Source: Chromobacterium haemolyticum DSM 19808 (GTDB lineage: Bacteria > Pseudomonadota > Gammaproteobacteria > Burkholderiales > Chromobacteriaceae). From it: DNA of 64,000 bases. A program made the translations under genes and the position numbers. The notes under the pieces are model-generated. The model did no database searches and was not told where the DNA came from. It saw only the letters and a list, made by a program, of their open reading frames with translations. The first letter of the stretch is position 1. Each line of letters starts with the position of its first letter. Shown here piece by piece: positions 38,217 through 46,257 of this stretch. The DNA lies in contig NZ_JONK01000004.1 in the NCBI RefSeq assembly GCF_000711885.1, positions 277,339 through 341,338 on the forward strand, in the 5' to 3' direction.

Positions 38217-40357
38217 GGCGTTATCATCTCCGGCATCGGGTAGCTGTATCGCGGGGTATTGCTCGCCACCGCAGGACCTCCCGTTGCTGTGGCGCGCGCG
38301 CCGGAGGGCAGGCCGCTGACCGCCACCTGGACCTTCATGTCGGAAAGTTTGGTGACCGCATCTTGCAAGGACTTCAGCTGCTCAAGCAGCATTTTCTGCG
38401 AAGGCTCCACTACCGCGGCATTGCCCGTGACGACCGAGGAGGCGGCCGCGACAGGAGAGGCCAAGGGCTTGACCGCCTTTCCACTTCCGGACCTTCCTGT
38501 GTATGTCACCGCCGACGCAGCGGAAGCTTCCAGCATTTTTTGGGAGTATGGATTGTTGCCGTTCTCGTGAACGATCATGGCATCCATCAGCGACCGAATC
38601 ACCTCGGGACGGCTCATGTCCAGCGCCTGGCTACCGCTAACCCCCATGCGCTTGGCCACTGCCGAAACATAGGCCGCTGTGTTGTTCTCGGAACTCGGCG
38701 CCCATTTCTGCACAATGTCGCTCACAGAGTTAAGCCCGGAGTTGGAGTAGCGCTTGAGCTGCTTCGCCATTGCATCCAGCCCGGCTTGCGGTGAATTGAA
38801 AACGGCAAACCGGCCGCCAGCGCCGCCTTCTTTGACGGCGCCGGCCTGGCCAACGAACTGCAGGTTGCCTGGGTTATTGTTGCGGATTCCGCGCGGCATG
38901 GCTTTTGTGCTCTGCGCCTTCTGGGGCGGTTCCGGCTGCGCCGCCTGCTTCAGCTTCTGGCCGGGCGTGGCGGGTGCCTCCTCATCTTCCTTCCATCCTG
39001 CTGGCTTGGCATTCGGGTTCTCCTTGATGTAACGCTTTATATACTCCAGCGCTTTCTCATCTCCGAACTCTAGCTTGGGCTGGTATGCCTTTTTTGCCTT
39101 GTCCTTCAGGTCAGCGAATTCCTTGCTTTGCAGGTCAAGACCATGCCAGCTTCTCGACCCAATTCCATAGCGCTTTTGATTGGCCAGCACCATCGCGTTT
39201 TCACCGACGTTCAGCTCATCGGACTGCAGCAGCAAGCTCAGGCCAAGGGAGATGCGGCTCGCGAGTTCGCCAAAGAATGGCAGCGTCGCGCGGGTGATCT
39301 TGTCCAGGCCGGCTTTGGCTGCGGACTGACTGGCCGCGGTAGTAGCTTCGCCGGCGACGGCCTTGCCGAGGTTGGTGGCCACAGACGAGATCAGGCGTTC
39401 ACCTAGGCTGGACATCACCTTCTTGACCGCCCATGCGCCGCCGAGTCCCACGCCGGCCACGCCGGTCAGCGTCATGCCGGGATGCTCCGATAGCATCTTG
39501 GCTGCGCCCTCCATAATCTTGCCGTAGATCGGGCCCACATAATCGCCCAGCCAGTTGCTGGCGCGCTGATGCCCAAGGCCGGCTTCACGTTCGCTGCGCT
39601 TGGCTGCGTCGGCCTCTTTCAACTTCTCCGGCGATTGGACGGCGCCCATCTGCTCGGTTTTACGCATGTCGTCTTCCAACTTCTTGCGCCCATCCATCAG
39701 CATCGGCATCAGGCCTTGAACCCCAAATTGGTCAGCGATCATCGCCTTAGTTTGCGGGTTCATCTTGGGGTTCGACATCACCTGGGCCAAGTCCTTCAGC
39801 GCGGCAGAGGTGTCGATCGCGCCATCCTTGGTGCGGCGGATGGTGATTCCCAGGCGGTTGAGCATGGCCAGCGCGGTCATATTCCGGCCATTGGCCGCAT
39901 CGTTGAGCGTGGTGCCCAGTGCGCCGATGCCGCCGTCCAACTGCTCGGCCTCAATGCCGGCCAGCTTGGCGGCGCCACGCAGCTTTTGCAGCTCGTCGGT
40001 GCCAACCCCGGTCATTTGCGCGGTGCGCAGCACGGAGTTGCCATAGCTGGCCCAGCTGCTGGCGGAGGCGGTGATGCCGGCAACAATGGCGCCGCCGGCG
40101 ATGGCTGATACCGGCGCCGATAGGTTGCTGGCGGTATTACCCAGCGCGCTGCCAACGGACTGGATTTTCTTGGCCAGGCCCTCAAAGCGCTGGGTGACCC
40201 GCTGCTCAAGCTGGGATTTGGACAGGTCGTCGACCTTCTTGCCAAGCGCCATTTTGGCGGCGAACTTCCCAAGCCGGCCTTCCAACTTCTGGATTATCGG
40301 GCCGGCCTGGTCGTCCGCGGTGATGCGGATCCGGAATTGATTGTCAGCTGCCGCCAT
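38213..40357 (-). CDS. tail tape measure protein with an embedded lysozyme-like domain
   Basis: 714 residues from the ATG at 40357; a GTG sits one codon up. The start RIRITADDQAGPIIQKLEGR is typical for Mu gp42-like tape measures, followed by long helices and glycine-rich hydrophobic stretches (for example SAIAGGAIVAGITASASSW). Around residues 495-590, PRGIRNNNPGNLQFVGQAGA to MGVSGSQALDM matches the murein-degrading domain found in many tails. It sets tail length and helps cross the cell wall on entry. Confidence 0.88.
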   Translation of the reverse strand: MAAADNQFRIRITADDQAGPIIQKLEGRLGKFAAKMALGKKVDDLSKSQLEQRVTQRFEGLAKKIQSVGSALGNTASNLSAPVSAIAGGAIVAGITASASSWASYGNSVLRTAQMTGVGTDELQKLRGAAKLAGIEAEQLDGGIGALGTTLNDAANGRNMTALAMLNRLGITIRRTKDGAIDTSAALKDLAQVMSNPKMNPQTKAMIADQFGVQGLMPMLMDGRKKLEDDMRKTEQMGAVQSPEKLKEADAAKRSEREAGLGHQRASNWLGDYVGPIYGKIMEGAAKMLSEHPGMTLTGVAGVGLGGAWAVKKVMSSLGERLISSVATNLGKAVAGEATTAASQSAAKAGLDKITRATLPFFGELASRISLGLSLLLQSDELNVGENAMVLANQKRYGIGSRSWHGLDLQSKEFADLKDKAKKAYQPKLEFGDEKALEYIKRYIKENPNAKPAGWKEDEEAPATPGQKLKQAAQPEPPQKAQSTKAMPRGIRNNNPGNLQFVGQAGAVKEGGAGGRFAVFNSPQAGLDAMAKQLKRYSNSGLNSVSDIVQKWAPSSENNTAAYVSAVAKRMGVSGSQALDMSRPEVIRSLMDAMIVHENGNNPYSQKMLEASAASAVTYTGRSGSGKAVKPLASPVAAASSVVTGNAAVVEPSQKMLLEQLKSLQDAVTKLSDMKVQVAVSGLPSGARATATGGPAVASNTPRYSYPMPEMITP

Positions 40358-40777
40358 CACACATCCTCAGCATTTGCGATCGCCACCAAGAAAGGCGCGA
40401 CCAGGTCAGGCCCCAGGCATCATGAGGCCCCCAGCGGTAAAACCGGGTGACCTCGGCCACGATGTCCATCCAATTGGATGGCAAGGAGCCCTCCGGGGCG
40501 ATCAGACAAAATTTGCCAGATACTCCTCCGCGGCCTTGTAGTCGCGCGCACCGATGCGGCCGATGGCAGCTACCGGGTGGCCGCTGACCAGCGAGATCAG
40601 AAACTTGCTGCCCGCGATATGGCCGTTCTTCTGGTACTCCTTGGAGAACTTTTCCAACTCGTCCAGTGTCGGCTCGCGCAGCTCAAGCACATGGATCTGT
40701 TCGCTGCCGAAATCAATCGGCTTGCGCAGCGTCAGCGTCAGCTCATCCGGCACTTCGGGTTTGTTTTCGTCCACCAT
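40344..40777 (-). other. -1 frameshift product of the tail assembly chaperone
   Basis: Just before its stop the chaperone gene contains the heptamer A-AAT-TTT (plus strand 40508-40514) in the phase needed for -1 slippage. The -1 frame then stays open for 53 more codons, to a TGA at 40344-40346 inside the tape-measure start, and contains a Trp-rich GpE-like stretch (TRFYRWGPHDAWGLTWSRLS). The fusion would be 144 residues. This matches the conserved short/long chaperone pair of tailed phages. Confidence 0.75.
40502..40777 (-). CDS. tail assembly chaperone, Mu gp41-like (short form)
   Basis: 91 residues from the ATG at 40777 (MVDENKPEVPDELTLTLRKP), overlapping the tube gene's stop by one base. 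LELREPTLDELEKFSKE is the Phage_TAC_7 hallmark. It lies between tube and tape measure, where tailed phages encode the chaperones that bind the tape measure. A longer form is made by -1 slippage near its end. Confidence 0.88.
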   Translation of the reverse strand: MVDENKPEVPDELTLTLRKPIDFGSEQIHVLELREPTLDELEKFSKEYQKNGHIAGSKFLISLVSGHPVAAIGRIGARDYKAAEEYLANFV

Positions 40778-41148
40778 CAGGCCTCCTCGACACTGGCGCT
40801 TTCCCATTTGACGTCGATGGTGCCTTCCACCGAATCGACTTCTGGGGATTCCACCGTCCACATGTTGCGGCCCACGATGTTTTTACCGTTGGCCAGCTGC
40901 AGGGTGACAGTGACGTTGGTCATCTGGTTGAGCTGAGCGACGGTCAGGCCGCCGCTATCGCGCAGCTTGGCCTTGATGTAGCCGGCCACCGGCTCTTCCT
41001 TGTAGCCATGCACGCCGTCCTTGCCGGTCAGCGTTTCACGTTTGACTTTGGCCGGGCTGTAGCCGAAGTCGCCGGCCACCAGATACGAGGTGCCATTGAC
41101 GCTCAGCTGGCAGGTGCCGGCGAGCAGGTAAGTGTTGTCTACTGCCAT
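40777..41148 (-). CDS. tail tube protein, Mu gp40-like
   Basis: 123 residues, ATG at 41148. LLAGTCQLSVNGTSYLVAGD and KVKRETLTGKDGVHGYKEEP are typical of Phage_tail_tube (PF10618). A hairpin (CGCTGCC/GGCAGCG, about 41168-41184) lies between sheath and tube genes. Hexamers stack to form the inner tube. Confidence 0.9.
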   Translation of the reverse strand: MAVDNTYLLAGTCQLSVNGTSYLVAGDFGYSPAKVKRETLTGKDGVHGYKEEPVAGYIKAKLRDSGGLTVAQLNQMTNVTVTLQLANGKNIVGRNMWTVESPEVDSVEGTIDVKWESASVEEA

Positions 41149-41162
41149 GTTTGCTCCCAGAA

Positions 41163-41190
41163 ATGCGAAACGCTGCCCAAAGGCAGCGCT
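41163..41190 (-). terminator. hairpin between sheath and tube genes
   Basis: On the minus strand CGCTGCC and GGCAGCG pair around TTTG, followed by TTTCGCATTT. The T tract is broken, so it is more likely a weak terminator or RNA-processing site that sets expression ratios than a full stop. Confidence 0.45.
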
Positions 41191-41202
41191 CCATTGCGTG
41201 GC

Positions 41203-42699
41203 TTATAGCAGCCGGAATTGGTTGAGCAGCGCAAAGATGCGCAACTGGTTGATCAGCGTCGGCGGGAACAGCACATTGACGCGGCTCGGGTTGCTGGGGT
41301 CCAGCTGCACAACCAAGCCGGACTTGAAGGCATCACCGTTCTGTACCAGCCCTTGCGATTCCAACTGCCGGTACGCGGCCACCAGTTCGCCCTTGATGAT
41401 GGAGGGCGTCACGATGTTGGAGCCTGGTGCGAACCGCGTCCCGTCGGCGGCCAGCTTCACCCGCGCATACTTGCTGGTGACCATGGTGCGCAGGAAGCGC
41501 ATCACGTAGGCCAGGGTATGCAGCGTTTCCACTTCAAGGTAGCTGTTGTCGGGGTTACCGAACGCGTTTTTCTGGTAGGTGGTGATCAGGTTCTCGATGG
41601 CAACGGTGCCATCCTGAGCCACCGTGAATGTGCTGATGCCGTCGTACAGCAGAGTATTGCGGTCGGTCAGTTGGAAACGGCTTTGAACCGGCGGCGCCAG
41701 AACGCCGGCCAGCGGCACCGTCTGCAAGGGTTGGGCCGGGTCGGCGCGCGTGCTCACTGCCACGGCGCCGCCCAGCGCGGCCGCCCAGAGCCAGTTCGGC
41801 GTTGGGCTGTCGTTGAAGCCCATCACGGTTTCATGCTGATTGTTGCGGGTGACGCCGAAGGTGGTCAGCGCGCCCAGCGTGCCGCGCAACGCGGTGAACA
41901 CGTGACCGTACAACTGTTTGGCGTAGCTCCAGCGGCCGGTTTGATCGTTCATGAACTGCTGCAGAGCCGACAGACTGGTGGTGTCGTTATACGGGCAGAC
42001 GATGAAGTCAAAAGGCTGGTCGCCCAGGTTGGCCAAGGCCGCCGACAGACTGGGCGCGGTGGCGCCGCCGGTCAGCGCCGTGATCTGCACGCCTAGGCCT
42101 ACCGGCATGGTTTCGCCGCCGATCGGCCCGAGGTAGTTCAGCCGCAGGTCGATGTCATTGCCACACGGTCCCTTGTTGACCGCCGTAATCGTCACCACCG
42201 CGCTGTTTGCCGTATTGGTGGCTTGCACCGGACAACCCGCGTCCGCGGACAGAGTGGCGGCGATGAATGTCGCGATTTGCGCCGGCGTTTGGGTGGGTAG
42301 CACCGGTATGGCATAGCGGATGCCGGCCACGTATAGATAGAGCGTACCGCCGGCGGTGGGCGCGCTGGCGATGGTGATGCTGCCGCTGGCGGCGGTGGCA
42401 TTGCTGTCATCTGCCAGCGGCAGATACCAGACCTCGCCGAACTGGTCGTTCTTGCGATACCATGCGGTCATCAGCGCCAGCATGGAGTTGGGGCCGCCCA
42501 CGGTTTGGGCATCGGTCACGCCCTGGCTGATCACCGGGATGTTCGGCACCGTTCCTGCCGTAATGGCGGCCGCAGTCACTTGGCCGATGATCAGTGCGCG
42601 CTGGTTGGCCTGCGCCGTGTTGGCGCGGCTATTGTCCAGTTCGGCATAGAACAGCGGTACCCGAATTTGCTGCGGGATGTTCTTAAACGGGATGGTCAT
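41203..42699 (-). CDS. tail sheath protein, Mu gpL-like
   Basis: 498 residues, ATG at 42699, overlapping the DUF2635 gene by four bases. The start IPFKNIPQQIRVPLFYAELD and the C-terminal domain NSYLEVETLHTLAYVMRFLR ... VNVLFPPTLINQLRIFALLN are conserved in Mu-type sheaths. It contracts to drive the tube through the envelope. Confidence 0.95.
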   Translation of the reverse strand: MTIPFKNIPQQIRVPLFYAELDNSRANTAQANQRALIIGQVTAAAITAGTVPNIPVISQGVTDAQTVGGPNSMLALMTAWYRKNDQFGEVWYLPLADDSNATAASGSITIASAPTAGGTLYLYVAGIRYAIPVLPTQTPAQIATFIAATLSADAGCPVQATNTANSAVVTITAVNKGPCGNDIDLRLNYLGPIGGETMPVGLGVQITALTGGATAPSLSAALANLGDQPFDFIVCPYNDTTSLSALQQFMNDQTGRWSYAKQLYGHVFTALRGTLGALTTFGVTRNNQHETVMGFNDSPTPNWLWAAALGGAVAVSTRADPAQPLQTVPLAGVLAPPVQSRFQLTDRNTLLYDGISTFTVAQDGTVAIENLITTYQKNAFGNPDNSYLEVETLHTLAYVMRFLRTMVTSKYARVKLAADGTRFAPGSNIVTPSIIKGELVAAYRQLESQGLVQNGDAFKSGLVVQLDPSNPSRVNVLFPPTLINQLRIFALLNQFRLL

Positions 42700-42887
42700 T
42701 TGTCACCGCCTTTCTTGACGGATGGGGCTGCCTGGGCCGGAGCCTCCGGCGCCGCTTGCACGACATCGCCATCACGCAGACGGCGCTGCCAGTAGTCGGT
42801 GTCGGGCACCTCTCGGCCGCCGGCCGGCAACAGGTCAAGCAGGTCGGGGTCGCGGATGGCGAAACCGTCCTTGGGTTTGACGTACAT
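42696..42887 (-). CDS. small tail protein, Mu gp38-like (DUF2635)
   Basis: 63 residues, ATG at 42887. MYVKPKDGFAIRDPDLLDLL and VPDTDYWQRRLRDGDV are the DUF2635 signature; the Ala/Pro-rich tail is variable. It always precedes the sheath gene in Mu-like phages. Its role is not established. Confidence 0.9.
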   Translation of the reverse strand: MYVKPKDGFAIRDPDLLDLLPAGGREVPDTDYWQRRLRDGDVVQAAPEAPAQAAPSVKKGGDK

Positions 42888-42890
42888 GGA

Positions 42891-43427
42891 TCACTCCTGA
42901 GGAATGTGAAAATCGAATTCGACCGGCGGAGTCACTCCATTTCCGGTGGTGGCGATGGCCGTGCCATTGATATCGGTGAGCGGCTGAGTGACGGGCAAGG
43001 CAAAAAGCTCGGGATACTCGAAGTCGAAACGCATCCAGGCTTCGCCCAGATGATCTCGCTGCTGGGCGCTGACCTCGATCTCGGTTTCCACCGCCAGCAC
43101 TTGCTGAACCATGCGCAATACGGCGGAGTCAGTCAGTACTGCGTTTTCAATCTGATCACACAGCGTGTCCAGCAAACTCTCCACCTGACCAGCATTGCCT
43201 GCCGCCACCCTGGCGTTGACCGCCACCGTTGCGGTGGTCAGGAACTGCGGCGCGCCAACAGGGCCACGGCCCTGTTTTCGCTCCAGAGGGGTCTGCACCA
43301 GGATCAGAGGCATGCCTGGCGGGGTAACCGGCAGGTCGCGCGGGGCATAAACCTTCTGCCCCGCCAGGGTGTTCGCCGCCTGCAAAGCCGCTACCACCGC
43401 ATTGCGCAATTGAGTGCGGTAAAGCAT
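42891..43427 (-). CDS. tail terminator / Mu gp37-like protein
   Basis: 178 residues from the ATG at 43427 (MLYRTQLRNAVVAALQAAN); a start at 43445 adds six. RVWAP-like KVYAPRDLPVTPPGMPLIL and the EAWMRFDFEYPELF segment recall lambda gpU/Mu gp37-type terminators. It overlaps nothing and precedes DUF2635 by three bases. Confidence 0.7.
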   Translation of the reverse strand: MLYRTQLRNAVVAALQAANTLAGQKVYAPRDLPVTPPGMPLILVQTPLERKQGRGPVGAPQFLTTATVAVNARVAAGNAGQVESLLDTLCDQIENAVLTDSAVLRMVQQVLAVETEIEVSAQQRDHLGEAWMRFDFEYPELFALPVTQPLTDINGTAIATTGNGVTPPVEFDFHIPQE

Positions 43428-43428
43428 G

Positions 43429-43755
43429 TCAGCCTCCGGACACAAAGTTCAGCATCAGCTTGATGGCGCCGTGCCCATCGGGATGAACATCAGCCACCGA
43501 GTAGGTGACATTGGTCCGCAGAATGGTGATCTGGTCGCCCTGTTGCGGCGGAAACGGCAGCTCGGCCGCGCGGATGCCAAGAACCGGCTGGGCGGTGGAG
43601 GTGTAGATCGAGCTGCCCAAGCCGTCGACCGCGCGGTAGGCCTCATCGAACACCCCAGTGATGCCGAGAGACTGTCCGGTGACGGTGGTGTACGTCACCG
43701 GCTCGCCAAAAACACCTTGCAGAGGGGAGAGGACCATGGCGTCCCAGTCGATCAC
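43429..43755 (-). CDS. head-tail joining protein, lambda gpFII-like
   Basis: 108 residues, ATG at 43755. FGEPVTYTTVTGQSLGITGVFDEAY and LGIRAAELPFPPQQGDQI match the gpFII-like joining fold seen after capsid genes. It stands two bases after the capsid gene. Confidence 0.75.
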   Translation of the reverse strand: MIDWDAMVLSPLQGVFGEPVTYTTVTGQSLGITGVFDEAYRAVDGLGSSIYTSTAQPVLGIRAAELPFPPQQGDQITILRTNVTYSVADVHPDGHGAIKLMLNFVSGG

Positions 43756-43757
43756 GA

Positions 43758-44804
43758 TCAGCCCTCGGCGCGGCCGGACATCAGCACCTCAGGGCGGGTG
43801 CAGATGAACAGAGGGTAGGAGTAGGTCTCCATTTTCCACCACATGCGGCGTTGCTGGTCGAAGATCGGCAGCACGTACACCGGTTTGCCCGGAGTGTTCA
43901 CCCAGTCCACCGTTTCGCCGGGCGCATTGGCTTCGCGGAAGATGCCGGGAGCACCTACCGGGAAGAATTTGACCTTGTCGTCGGGGATTTTGATCGTGGC
44001 GTTGTCGTCCGATCCGCGGTAGTTCCACCAGCGGATGCCGCCAAATTCGAACGAATCGAATGCACCGCCTTGGCCGTTGTTTCGCAACTCAGCAGCGTCG
44101 CTCCAGTTCAAGAAGGTGCGGATTACGTCCGGGTGGTTGGAGAACAGGTCATAAAAACCATCGCCGCAGAGGGCGTGAACACGGGTGCTGGAGGTGAACG
44201 AGCCTTGGGCCGCGCGCGCCATGGCACGGGTAATGCCGTTGCAGATCGGGCGGAGGGTATTGGCAGTGGCGGCTGCGAGATTGAACGCCACCTCCGGCGC
44301 CTGATTGATGCCGAACTCGTCGAACCAGTTGTACAGAACGCTGCCATCGCCAGGGTTCAGGCACAGGCCTTGTACAGCGGCCAGTCGCAGATATTCCTTG
44401 GTGTATTCCACCGATGCCAGCAGGCCGGTGGGGCCGGAGAGCCGACGGGCTACCTCGGTCTCCACTTGCATCAGCACCGATTCCTGGCCGAATTCACGGA
44501 TGCCTTGCAGCTCCTCGGCATAGATGGTGTCATCGTGCATCAGGCGCGGCACATCGAAGTAGCGCATTTTGCGCTTCTCGGTGGTGCGCTGGGTGCCTTC
44601 GGCACCGCGCTCGCTAAACGGGATCAGCACCAGCTTGCCTTGGCGCTCTTCAACGGCCAGCGCTTTGGTGCGGATCGGATTGGGATCGAAAATGTCGAGT
44701 TCGCCCAGGCCGCTCGGTTGGTAGGGGTTGCGTTGGACAGCATCAGTCAGCGTGATGGCCGAGAACGCATCCTGGTGAAAGATGTCGAGGATATTGCCGG
44801 ACAT
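43758..44804 (-). CDS. major capsid protein, lambda gpE family
   Basis: 348 residues, ATG at 44804, very near the length of lambda gpE. Conserved stretches: VLIPFSERGAEGTQRTTEKR, FDVPRLMHDDTIYAEELQGI and the C-terminal DWVNTPGKPVYVLPIFDQQR ... YPLFICTRPEVL. It forms the head lattice together with the decoration protein encoded just upstream. Confidence 0.95.
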   Translation of the reverse strand: MSGNILDIFHQDAFSAITLTDAVQRNPYQPSGLGELDIFDPNPIRTKALAVEERQGKLVLIPFSERGAEGTQRTTEKRKMRYFDVPRLMHDDTIYAEELQGIREFGQESVLMQVETEVARRLSGPTGLLASVEYTKEYLRLAAVQGLCLNPGDGSVLYNWFDEFGINQAPEVAFNLAAATANTLRPICNGITRAMARAAQGSFTSSTRVHALCGDGFYDLFSNHPDVIRTFLNWSDAAELRNNGQGGAFDSFEFGGIRWWNYRGSDDNATIKIPDDKVKFFPVGAPGIFREANAPGETVDWVNTPGKPVYVLPIFDQQRRMWWKMETYSYPLFICTRPEVLMSGRAEG

Positions 44805-44823
44805 GGATCAGCCTTTCGGGAAT

Positions 44824-44855
44824 TAAAAAAACCGCCCACTGGGCGGCTTTCCAAA
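44824..44855 (-). terminator. intrinsic terminator between decoration and capsid genes
   Basis: On the minus strand AAAGCCGCCCA and TGGGCGGTTT pair and run into seven T residues. It has the full look of a terminator although it lies inside the head operon. Confidence 0.7.
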
Positions 44856-44870
44856 TAAGTGGTTTCGGTA

Positions 44871-45542
44871 TCAGCGCACGAGAATGTGAGCTTGAGCCAG
44901 TTGAGAAACCGCGGCGGCCTGCTGGATCGGCGTGATACCCGCCGGCCAAATCAGCTCGGAACCGTTCACTTCCGCCAGACGAACAACGCCCAGGGCAGGT
45001 TTGGGCCCGGCGGTCACATCCTTGGAGGCAAACAGTACGCCTGCTGCCACTTGGGAGCCATCCGACGCTGTCGGGTTCAACGGGCGCCACTGGCCGGCGG
45101 TTCCTGGCGACGTGACGGTGATGCTGAACGAATCCCCTGCGGCAAACGCTTTGCTGCCCGCGGTCACGGTAAACACCATCCCATCTGCGTCGAAAGCGGT
45201 TCCGACCGGCTGGTCAACATTGTTGAAATTATTCGGGCCGGTGACGCTGAACACCGTCGGCGCCGTCAGGGTGACGGTGAATACGCCAGCCGGGGTGAAG
45301 CCGGTCTGAGGTTGAGTGCCGATGGTGAGCGTGCCATTGCCGACGTTGGCAGCACCAGCTGCAGCAGTTGCGGCCGGGGACGAATTGCTGGTTGATATCT
45401 GGCCCAGTACCGTGCCGGCCAAAACCATCTGGCCTCCGGTCAGCAGAATCTGGTCGCGCGATTGATGACCGGGCGCTTCCGAAACCATGAATCCGCCGTT
45501 ATGCCACCACTCTTGCAGTGGGGCGACAGTAGGGTTTCCCAT
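44871..45542 (-). CDS. head decoration protein, lambda gpD-like with a large insert
   Basis: 223 residues, ATG at 45542, about twice lambda gpD. The N-terminal WHNGGFMVSEAPGHQSRDQI and the C-terminal RPLNPTASDGSQVAAGVLFA match gpD-type proteins. Between them (residues 45-155) lies a Thr/Val/Gly-rich beta segment (GNGTLTIGTQPQTGFTPAGV, FTVTAGSKAFAAGDSFSITV), which looks like an added surface domain. It stabilises the expanded head. Confidence 0.85.
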   Translation of the reverse strand: MGNPTVAPLQEWWHNGGFMVSEAPGHQSRDQILLTGGQMVLAGTVLGQISTSNSSPAATAAAGAANVGNGTLTIGTQPQTGFTPAGVFTVTLTAPTVFSVTGPNNFNNVDQPVGTAFDADGMVFTVTAGSKAFAAGDSFSITVTSPGTAGQWRPLNPTASDGSQVAAGVLFASKDVTAGPKPALGVVRLAEVNGSELIWPAGITPIQQAAAVSQLAQAHILVR

Positions 45543-45569
45543 GTGTCTATGTCCTTTCGAATGGTGGAG

Positions 45570-46241
45570 TTATCGACGGGCCTTGGCAAAGGCGCGATCC
45601 CATGCGTTGTCTTGCACGGCCTTGCGACTGGGCGGGGCGCCATCGGAAGCGCCAAGCTGCGGGTTGCGCGCGGCGCGTCCTGCATTGCCGGCTGGAATGC
45701 CCGCCGGCGTATCGCGCAGCACTGCCAGTGCTTCGCGGCGGGTCATCGAGCTGTTGAACGCTAGGTTGGCGGCCAGAACCGGGTTGCGAGCAGCATTCTT
45801 GCTGCCGAAGATGGCGGCGCAGCGGGCGCGCTCGCGGCGACGCGCTCGGGCGACAGCGCTCTTGCCGCGCATCTCGTCCTCGTCATCCTCTGCATCCGGG
45901 TCGCTGTCGCGATCTTCATCCTCGTCAGCGTCCGGCTCTTCTGCGCGCTTGGCTTTCTTGCCGCGCTTACCTTTACCACTGTCGCGGTCGTCGTCGTCCA
46001 GGTCATCGTCCTCCGCGCGGCGACTGCGCTTGCGGTCGTCGTCGTCATCGTCCTGACCTTCTTCAACGCGCCGGCTGTTCTTGCGCTCATCGTCGTCCAG
46101 ATCGTCGTCTTCGGCGCGGCGGCTGCGGTTGCGCTCATCATCGTCGCGGTCCTCCTCCTCTGCGCGACGTCCACGAGTGCCGGACACACCGGCGAGATGG
46201 GCAAAGGAAAGGCTGCCCGACAGGCGGGAAAGAAAAGACAT
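45570..46241 (-). CDS. probable capsid scaffold with charged repeats
   Basis: 223 residues from the ATG at 46241 (MSFLSRLSGSLSFAHLAG). Residues 25-125 are almost all Arg, Asp, Glu and Lys, with the unit RRAEDDDLDDD repeated twice and related units between. The C-terminal SKNAARNPVLAANLAFNSSM and TRREALAVL resemble the end of phage S49-protease/scaffold proteins. It lies between protease and decoration genes, where lambda has its scaffold (Nu3). Not seen: any enzyme motif. Confidence 0.65.
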   Translation of the reverse strand: MSFLSRLSGSLSFAHLAGVSGTRGRRAEEEDRDDDERNRSRRAEDDDLDDDERKNSRRVEEGQDDDDDDRKRSRRAEDDDLDDDDRDSGKGKRGKKAKRAEEPDADEDEDRDSDPDAEDDEDEMRGKSAVARARRRERARCAAIFGSKNAARNPVLAANLAFNSSMTRREALAVLRDTPAGIPAGNAGRAARNPQLGASDGAPPSRKAVQDNAWDRAFAKARR

Positions 46242-46257
46242 AAATACCTCCAGATGT

